From Cryptomeria japonica (lineage: Eukaryota > Streptophyta > Pinopsida > Cupressales > Cupressaceae): 64,000 nt of DNA. This document shows positions 57,400 to 64,000 of the stretch, one piece after another. The notes under the pieces were generated by a model. The model was not told the origin of the DNA, made no database searches, and saw nothing but the letters and a program-made list of their open reading frames with translations. Position numbers and translations under genes: made by a program. The stretch covers positions 649,420,468 through 649,484,467 of the forward strand of contig NC_081409.1 in the NCBI RefSeq assembly GCF_030272615.1, written 5' to 3'. Within the stretch, counting starts at the first letter, position 1; each line of letters begins with the position of its first letter.

Positions 57400-58816
57400 A
57401 ATAAATTAAAATGACTAAAGTGAACAAATGTCTAACAACCCACTTTTAAGATTCAAAAATCAAGATAGACTAAGGACTAACACTAGGATGGATAAATATG
57501 CAAATACAAACATGGCAATAATCCCCCTATAATGTGAAGTCTCCAATGAACCGCCAATCTATGTAATTAGAGTGATGCAGATGGTACAATTTTAAAATTG
57601 GAAATCATAATGATATGGCTGTATTTGATCCATCTTCAATTTTATAAGAGATCGTACCCACTCATAATGTATTCCAACAAACCATGTATTTGATCCATCT
57701 TCAATTTTATAAGAGATCGTACCCACTCATAATGTATTCCAACAAACCATGTGTCAGAGAGTAAAACTGAATAACGCATACTATTATTTACAAATAATCT
57801 TTAAAAACCCCAAATTCTGTTGCAAAAATTATCTAAAACTGTGAACTCACTTAATTCGCAAAGCTCTCAAAACTTCATTTAATAAATGACACACACACAC
57901 ACAAAAATAAACCACTACTGGTTTAAAAAAAAATTAAAATAGATAAACTAAAATAAGCAAAGTGAGGCACTTTTCCCGCCTCCATTAGAATCTACTCATT
58001 CTGAGCGCGTACGAGATACACAGAATACTCTCTGGATTTGCGAAATGATGGCAATGCAGATTTTAACTATGAATGAGGTAAAGAATGGGAAGCTTTATGA
58101 ATCGCGGAACAAACTTGAATAATGTAATCACTCGATCTAAACGTACATGCACTGCATCAATACTATGCCTTCCAGATTGCACAGAGATTAGAAAAGCATG
58201 CTTTCACGCACAGAAACACCCAGATTTTCTTCGTTTCTTCATTGTACTAAATAATGCTAACTAGGAGTAAGCGATGTTTGTTCAACATAAATATAAAAAA
58301 AAAAAATCTAGTTGTAAACAAACTTTCAAATCTGTAAAATATAATGTTTTCTGTTTGATTTTTTGTGGTTTAAAAATAATAGGGATACAGTTCATGAAAA
58401 TTTAATTACTGAAAATTTATGAAAAACTGTTAGATTTTGCAGATTTAGAAACTGTACAAAATACCATATTTTTGGTAATGTTTAGCCCCTTCCAAATATA
58501 TATGAATATATAAATATAAGACATAAAATATAGAAAAATATAAATAAATTAAAATAAATTAAAATACCTAAAGTGAACATATCTTTAACAATCCCACTTT
58601 AGCATACACATATCAAGATAGACTAAGGCTAAACGTTGAGGTATTTAAAAATGTAAACGCAAACATGTAAAATATATTTCTTATTATCTGAAATCTCCAA
58701 TGAGCTGTCAATCACTGTAATTAAATCTCAAAATTTTCCTACCTTCGGAAATAAAATAAAAAGTAATTTGTCATCGTTTGGAGACTACAAACCAGAGGGC
58801 AAAGGGTATTCCTTAC
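57400..58816. other. Start of MADS intron 1 with old and young duplications
   Basis: Two diverged segments, about 57400-57570 and 58550-58720, share CTAAAGTGAACA, ATCAAGATAGACTAAGG and TCTCCAATGA in order and are about 1.15 kb apart. A perfect 65-bp tandem duplication lies at 57621-57685 and 57686-57750. No other gene is seen. Exon 1 and its donor end this stretch. Confidence 0.7.
57621..57750 (+). repeat. Perfect 65-bp tandem duplication
   Basis: 57621-57685 and 57686-57750 are identical over all 65 bases, starting GTATTTGATCCATCTTCAAT. Perfect identity implies a recent event. Confidence 0.97.
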
Positions 58817-58998
58817 CTGGGCTTTGCAAACTCGTACAGCTTCCCCGTCGGCGAAAAAATGATAAGGCCAATTTCAGCATCGCAGAGAACAGAAAGCTCC
58901 TTCGCCTTCTTCAACAGTCCGCCCTTGCGTTTGGAGAATGTAACCCGACGATTTACAGGGTTTTGAATCTTTTTCAGATGCACCTTTCCCCTCACCAT
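58817..58998 (-). CDS. MADS-box gene exon 1 (182 nt, MADS domain)
   Basis: The ATG at 58998 opens [20 protein letters not shown], followed by [20 protein letters not shown] and [20 protein letters not shown], a complete MADS DNA-binding and dimerisation domain that recognises CArG boxes (CC(A/T)6GG). It ends in phase 2 at the strong donor CCAG|GTAAGG. 182 nt is the standard MIKC exon 1 coding length. The start is the canonical M-x-RGK position; upstream codons are not in-frame ATGs. RKGG at position 24-27 and NPVNRRVTF depart slightly from the usual RRNG and NxxxRQVTF. Transcription would enter from 59 kb; a TATTTAA at 59060-59066 is too weak a promoter call to rely on. Confidence 0.95.
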
Positions 58999-59007
58999 TC
59001 TATTCAA

Positions 59008-60100
59008 TTCGTAAATGCATATAGGTACCTATGTGGATTTCCTAGTTTCTAAAACCTAATTAAATAGCCGATACTCACAGTCTATGCTGCAAGAAAGAGT
59101 CTTCACACAAATAAAAGCTCTCCACCACTCAAATCACCAAATGAAGAGTTTTACACACGTTTGTATTATTAAAGTGAACATCGTACTTTTTTAACCCTCC
59201 ATCACTCAAATTTAAAGCCTGCACATTTTGACGGAGGAAATGTCACCTCAGTAACTGCTGTTTCTGACGTAAATCTTGGACTCTTGTACTAATTTTAGAT
59301 AAAAAGAGGGAACTACGATCGGGAAAAGCTACAGGTTTTTTCGAAATCGTAAAAATGGCTATAACCGTGCAGAACTCGCGAACAGCATTCAAGTTAAATT
59401 TGACGGTCATCTCTGGCCTTCAACGAATCCATCAACGATGGCTGCAAGTTTAAAAATGAGTTTGGCAGTCCTATGTTAAAACAATAATTCATATGTGGTA
59501 GGTCTTATGTTTAGTTTATTGTAGTTTGCATCAATAAAAATTGATTATTATTTTTAACTTTTAAAAAAAATTGGATTTTGTAAAGTTAGATTTATATTTT
59601 TAAATTTAAGATATTAAAAAAATTTAATAATTATTTTTTTATTTGAAAATATAGATAATAAAATCAATTATAAGGACTTGATTTAGTTTAAGTTCAGTTA
59701 AATACAAATATTTCTATTAAAAAAATAAACATAATTATTATATGTATTCTTTTAGCTATATTTTATATTTTTTTTGAAATCATTCTATTTTTTAATAATT
59801 TCATAACTTTTAATCATAAATTTAAATATGTTTCATTAAGTAATTCAAAAAATATTTTTTTTCACTTTTATAATTATTAATAGTTATTTTATTAAAACCA
59901 ATTATAATTAATATTACATAAATATAAAATATAATATTACACTACAAATTAATAAATAGATTTGAGATTAATTTTATTAAATTACAATTATAATTATATG
60001 AATTTTTTAAATTAAATTAGGATTATACTTTTAAGAAAAATATATTTTTTCATTATAAAATGTTTATTATATTGTAATCATTATGCCAAAGTCATTCCCT
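59008..60100. other. Upstream region of the MADS gene, AT-rich beyond 59500
   Basis: 59008-59460 has near-average composition and probably contains the 5' UTR and promoter. No CArG box or certain TATA box was found. From 59500 to 60100 the DNA is nearly all A/T. Confidence 0.35.
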
Positions 60101-60103
60101 ATA

Positions 60104-60215
60104 TGAAGTGAACCACCTAATTATTGAAATCAATGGTTCAAAATTGACAAGATAGTATTGCATTATTCTCCTCAATTTTGAACCATTGATTTCAATAAGT
60201 AGGTGGTTCAATTCA
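60104..60215. repeat. Fold-back repeat, 44-bp arms
   Basis: Left arm 60104-60147 and right arm 60172-60215 are near-perfect inverted copies (TGAACCACCTA...AATGGTTCAAAATTGA against TCAATTTTGAACCATTG...TAGGTGGTTCA), with a 24-nt loop. This could be a fold-back MITE or a solitary hairpin, about 1.1 kb upstream of the MADS ATG. Confidence 0.85.
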
Positions 60216-60224
60216 TTTAGAAAT

Positions 60225-60625
60225 CTCTCATTCTCCCTCTTTTTGGTCTTCTATATCCTTATCTTGTTTCCTCTCTATCACTTCTTTCATCTATCTCTCT
60301 ATCTCTATCTCCCTCTACCACTATGTCTCTCCCTCTATCTATATATCACTTCTTATCTCTATTTTTATCTTTCTATATCTTCATCTCTCTCCAACTATTT
60401 ATTTTTATCTTCCATATCTATATATTCCTCTCCCCTCTCTCTCTCTGTCTCTTTCATATCTCTCTCCTCTCCATTTTCCTCTCCCCATTCTCAATCTCTA
60501 TCTTTAACTCCATCTATATCTCCATCTTCTTCTCTATCTATATATCTATCTCTTTACCCATCCCTCTCTCACTCTTACCCCTCTATATATACCTCTTTCT
60601 AGCCCTATCTCAACCTCTCTCGCAC
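60225..60625. repeat. CT-rich low-complexity tract
   Basis: About 400 bp of irregular TCTC, TATCTC and CCCTCT repeats with few purines besides A. Long open frames across it (60186-60652) are artefacts of composition. It lies 1.2-1.6 kb upstream of the MADS start. Confidence 0.85.
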
Positions 60626-60639
60626 ACTCACCCTATTGC

Positions 60640-61917
60640 AAACATAACATGAGAATGTTTCTAATAAAAATTGATTATCTTCTCAATTCAAAGGTTTCAT
60701 TTCAATTATGATTGAGTCCTTGTAAGTGGATGCATGGTTAATTTTAAGCTATCACCTCTCAATTAAGTCATTTGTTACACAAACAACATCATGGCCACAA
60801 ATTGACCTCGTGAAGTTCTAAACAAATATATCCAAAAAATAGATCAAATTTTCCCCAATTGACCTTCCACACCTCTTAAGCATACCCATTGCACACCAAA
60901 GTGTAATTGGTAGTTTATATTATTTTATTAAAATAAGAGTTGTAGTTAATATTACATAAATATAATTATTCTAATATAATTTTAAATTAACAATGATTCA
61001 AAATTATAATGATTTAAAATTTAAACAAATATTTTAATTATAATTAAAAATTAGAACAAATATTTTTATTACAATACTATGACGACAATTACTCACCACT
61101 ATGTGGCACTTGTTTTAGACTTAATTTTATTGTTTTTTTCTTAATATCAAGCAATTTTATTAAATTCATATTAACAATACTAATAATAAGTCGTTAGCCA
61201 TAGTTTTATATATGGTGGGGAACTTCCCACTGGAATCCAAACACCGAATTTTTTTTTACCTATACCAGAACATGTACGGTTTCCATCATATAATCATATT
61301 GGTTTCTCGAGCAGGCGTTGGCATTTGAATGAATGAATGAATGCTTTTAATAATGCCCATGAGGTCAAACAACCTATGAGACCCACAGGTAGCCAACAAA
61401 GAAAAGTATGAGAAGACCAAAAATTTGTCAACTAAACCTCCTTTTCCTTTTCCTTCTACATCTTGGATCTTAAACCATGTATGTAGATGTTTCCGTTTAT
61501 TTTGAGAATGATTCACCATACCTATAAAATTATATATATTTTAAGTAAATCTTTTTATTAATACTTCACAAATATTATTATGTGAATTGTACAAAATACT
61601 TGGGGATGCTAGCGCATTAATTTTTCCAAATTCCTTCAATTATGCATATTTTTGGGACATGAAACATGTACTTTTTAAAGGCGATATAATATATGTGAGA
61701 AATATGTTATACATGCATTAAGTAATTAATATAATTGGTAAAACTTATTGTTCTTTATAAATGAGTAATGAATAATAATTAGTTTATTTTTTATATAGTA
61801 ATTTGTAATAATAAAAATATATTTATTTAGTTTAAACTTATTATACAAATGTCTTAATATTTTGTTGTTTAAAATAAATAATAAATAATGTACAATTATT
61901 TTAAATTATATATAAAT

Positions 61918-61920
<3 letters not shown>
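60640..61920. other. AT-rich intergenic DNA, nothing recognised
   Basis: No LTR, gene or repeat recognised. One GAATGAATGAATGAATG run at 61327-61343. Confidence 0.4.

Positions 61921-62002
<82 letters not shown>
61921..62002. repeat. (TA)n microsatellite
   Basis: About 80 bp of AT dinucleotides with two ATAC interruptions, next to the poly(A) end of the LINE. Confidence 0.95.
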
Positions 62003-62004
<2 letters not shown>

Positions 62005-62019
62005 TTTTTCTTACAATAT

Positions 62020-64000
62020 AATTTTTTTTCTATTTTTTTATATTAAATATAAGGTAACAAAACATTGTACAACATATCCGAAGGAGTTCAGATTGTCAAA
62101 AAAGACAGCAATAGCCAATTTACATATTGACACTGCATACTATATCTAAAACTATAAACAGAAACTATATATTGAATTTGTAAACAAAGTATGGAGTAAT
62201 GTACATATAGCAAAAGTAAGTTGCCAAATTCGTTGTCTATATGAATGATGCATAGGGAAGTGTACAAAACAGAGAGGATCAAAACAAAGAGCTATCAAGT
62301 GCAAAGGCATCCTTAAGTGTCAAGCCACTAGCTCCATCCCATCGGACCCTCCATCCGTATTGCAGTTCTTGTTTCCTGGATTATGATCAGTTCTTGTTGC
62401 TACACCATATGTTTGCCTTCATTACTTTCCTTCACGCATGCTTCAAGTGCACTCACAAAGGGGGATCGTTCATTGTTGAATTTAGTCCAGGTGTATCTAT
62501 GAGACAACTCTAAAAGGTAGACTTGCACTGATCCTTCTTCAATGAGTCTTTCAAATTTCTCAACTGCAAGCTTGATCACAAACGTAACCTTCTTGCCAAC
62601 TGTAAAGCAAAAAATTGAGAGCTTAGCAAATTCACCACGAGGAAAGGCAGATTCACTAAGCTCAATTTTTCAATTAGGGAGACTTTACATTCAAAAGAGG
62701 GGGATGAATCCACTAGATCCAATCCTAAATGATGCAAGGACTGAATACTAAGCAGATTGGTTATGTTTAGAATGTGATTGACCCTCTTTTGTAAGTTGAC
62801 TAATTGAATTAAGACTAAGTGTTGGAATTGAATACAAAGCATGAGAAAACAGTGAGCTACAAATCTGAGATTTAGTCATGCACCTGGATCTGGGAAGTTT
62901 GAGATGATTCGGAGCTGCTTTGTGAAATCTGCCAAAATTTGTAGGGACCGTGTGTCCGGACCAAGTTGCCCACCTATCGGTCCTCCGAAATTTTCGTACG
63001 TCGAAAAGGGTTTTTTTGTCTCTGCAAATAAAGCTTAACTCTATAGGAACAGTTGCGAACCTACTTTATGCACACATAAGGAAAGGGAAATGTGTTGGGA
63101 ATAAGGTTTTGCCTTTAGGTCAAACCCCAGTTTTGGAATTAACCAAGTGGTTGAAATAATGTAATTGAAATGATTGAAAGTAGAAATCCTCCTCTTTGAG
63201 GGGATGTTGAATTGCTTGAAAATAAAATGCTTATATACCTCCTTGTGAAGTTTTGCTTGCCTCTACATGGAATTATGATTTCATGAATTAAAATGATCTC
63301 CTCTTCAATGCTTGAAGGAAGATTGAAAATTATCAATTTCTCTTGAATGCTTGATCTCTTTAATTCTTAGATGCTTGATAATGATTGTGTGTTTAAGGAG
63401 AGGGGAAATCCCTCTTATATACTTCCTCGTAGTATTAATTGACTAATTTTCTAACATGAGCCGACATAGAGGGGATTTTCCCACTTCAAAATTAAGGTAG
63501 GAGAGGGAGAGGGATCCAAGATAGGTCCCCATTAAGGGAGAGCAAGGTGCCATGCCCTAGTCCTACCCTAATTTGGGGCAAGATCAAGGTGCAAGCAGGG
63601 TGCAGCATTGAGTTAGATGAATTTTTTGATATGTGTGAGCATAATTAGGTCTCCAATCAGGCCAAGGGCACAAACACTAAGGTGAAGACCCAAATGCAAT
63701 CAAAAATTGCAAAGGGTGCAAATTTAGGATGTTACACCAACATTGTAAAATACTAGTCTCCTAAGAGACTCAGTAAGCAATCTATCCCTATTCTGAAATT
63801 TAGCCTCATTATGTAACTTCCAAATGTTCCACAATATTTGACAAGATAAAATAGACCAGAAGTAATTAACATCTTTTTTATACCTTTGATAAATCCATTA
63901 AGAACATCATAGTGAGATAAACCATTATTAAAGTTAATGCCAAACATACTCCATACCTCTTTAGCAAAGAGGCAATTAAAAAAATATGCATGGTATTTTT
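62020..64000 (-). mobile_element. LINE (non-LTR retrotransposon) 3' part, split by a solo LTR
   Basis: At 64000-63742 the minus strand encodes HIFFNCLFAKEVWSMFGI and, after a frameshift near 63870, ILWNIWKLHNEAKFQNRDR, the C-terminal zinc-binding region typical of plant L1-type RT proteins (HxFFxCxxAxxVW...LWxIWKxRN). It ends in a solo LTR at 63736-62601. Beyond it, after the target duplication, the frame goes on KKVTFVIKLAVEKFERLIEE, a stop, a 3' UTR, and an A-rich tail (minus strand, around 62045-62019). The RT core lies outside the window. Confidence 0.75.
62601..63736 (-). mobile_element. Solo LTR inside the LINE, with target duplication
   Basis: Minus strand starts TGTAACATCCTAAATTTGCA at 63736 and ends TTTTTGCTTTACA at 62601, 1136 bp. 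It resembles the LTRs at 19836 and 54046: GATTGCATTTGGGTCTTCAC near the start, an inverted-strand match to GGTTAATTCCAAAAC...GGGGTTTGACC, and TCTTTTGAATGTAAAGT near the end. CCAAC flanks both sides (62596-62600, 63737-63741). It is a diverged subfamily of the same LTR family. Confidence 0.93.

Larger units (their letters stand above)
18374..58998 (-). other. MIKC-type MADS-box gene locus (exons 1-5 visible)
   Basis: The gene runs from the ATG at 58998 to at least 18374. Exons of 182, 79, 62, 100 and 42 nt join in phase into 155 codons without a stop: MADS domain (1-60), I domain (about 61-87) and K domain (from about 88). Introns are 24,722, 15,053, 139 and 246 bp. The two giant introns hold almost all the retroelements in the right two thirds of the window. 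Exons 6 onward (rest of K, C-terminal domain, stop, 3' UTR) were not found. The clade is not assigned: the MADS domain looks somewhat AGL12-like, while the SMNRIIGKYQ linker looks more B-sister-like. Confidence 0.88.

Noticed and set aside
60186-60652. Long Ser/Leu-rich open frames
   Set aside because: Produced by the CT-rich low-complexity tract.

Overview
The window is nuclear DNA of a seed plant with a very repeat-rich genome. A gymnosperm, probably a conifer, is the best guess: plant-type LTR retrotransposons (chromovirus, Tat-like, Copia-like), a plant LINE, TRIM-size elements and one host gene with introns of tens of kilobases. The species is inferred, not shown. No rRNA, tRNA, CRISPR or bacterial-type gene was seen.

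Host gene. The one host gene I can support is a MIKC-type MADS-box transcription factor on the minus strand, spread over more than 40 kb. Five exons can be placed with splice sites: exon 1 (58817-58998, MADS domain, 182 nt), exon 2 (34016-34094, 79 nt, I domain), exon 3 (18901-18962, 62 nt, K domain), exon 4 (18662-18761, 100 nt, K domain, GC donor) and exon 5 (18374-18415, 42 nt, K domain). Their lengths and phases match the classical MIKC exon pattern and join into 155 uninterrupted codons. Intron 1 is about 24.7 kb and intron 2 about 15.1 kb, both packed with retroelements. The last exons are not visible and probably lie beyond position 1, or are lost.

Layout. 1-2519: minus-strand Copia-like LTR element and an older LTR. 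2520-8060: nearly complete but dead minus-strand chromovirus (gag, PR, RT, RNase H, integrase, chromodomain). 8061-12739: minus-strand Tat-like element with gag, protease and archaeal-type RNase H but no RT, then its PBS and LTR. 12788-17442: minus-strand accessory ORF (aORF) preceded by an array of short palindromes. 18374-18962: MADS exons 3-5. 19836-24578: Tat/Ogre-like element with 5' LTR, PBS, leader and gag. 25341-29172: LTRs and aORF 3' ends. 29183-30735: intact 1.55-kb non-autonomous LTR element with a 10 x 41-bp minisatellite. 34016-34094: MADS exon 2. 35840-37390: array of about 18 palindromes of about 34 bp, interrupted by a 342-bp TRIM. 37476-43530: aORF copies and LTRs. 43456-49141: chimeric and head-to-head chromovirus fragments. 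54046-55226: solo LTR. 56203-57089: Copia RT fragment. 58817-58998: MADS exon 1. 62020-64000: LINE 3' end split by a solo LTR.

The most novel element is the aORF/palindrome module. A homologous, non-gag, non-pol coiled-coil ORF occurs at several places in different LTR settings, and in its two longest copies it lies just downstream of an array of 34-35-bp imperfect palindromes sharing a CGGGTTT...AAACCCG core.
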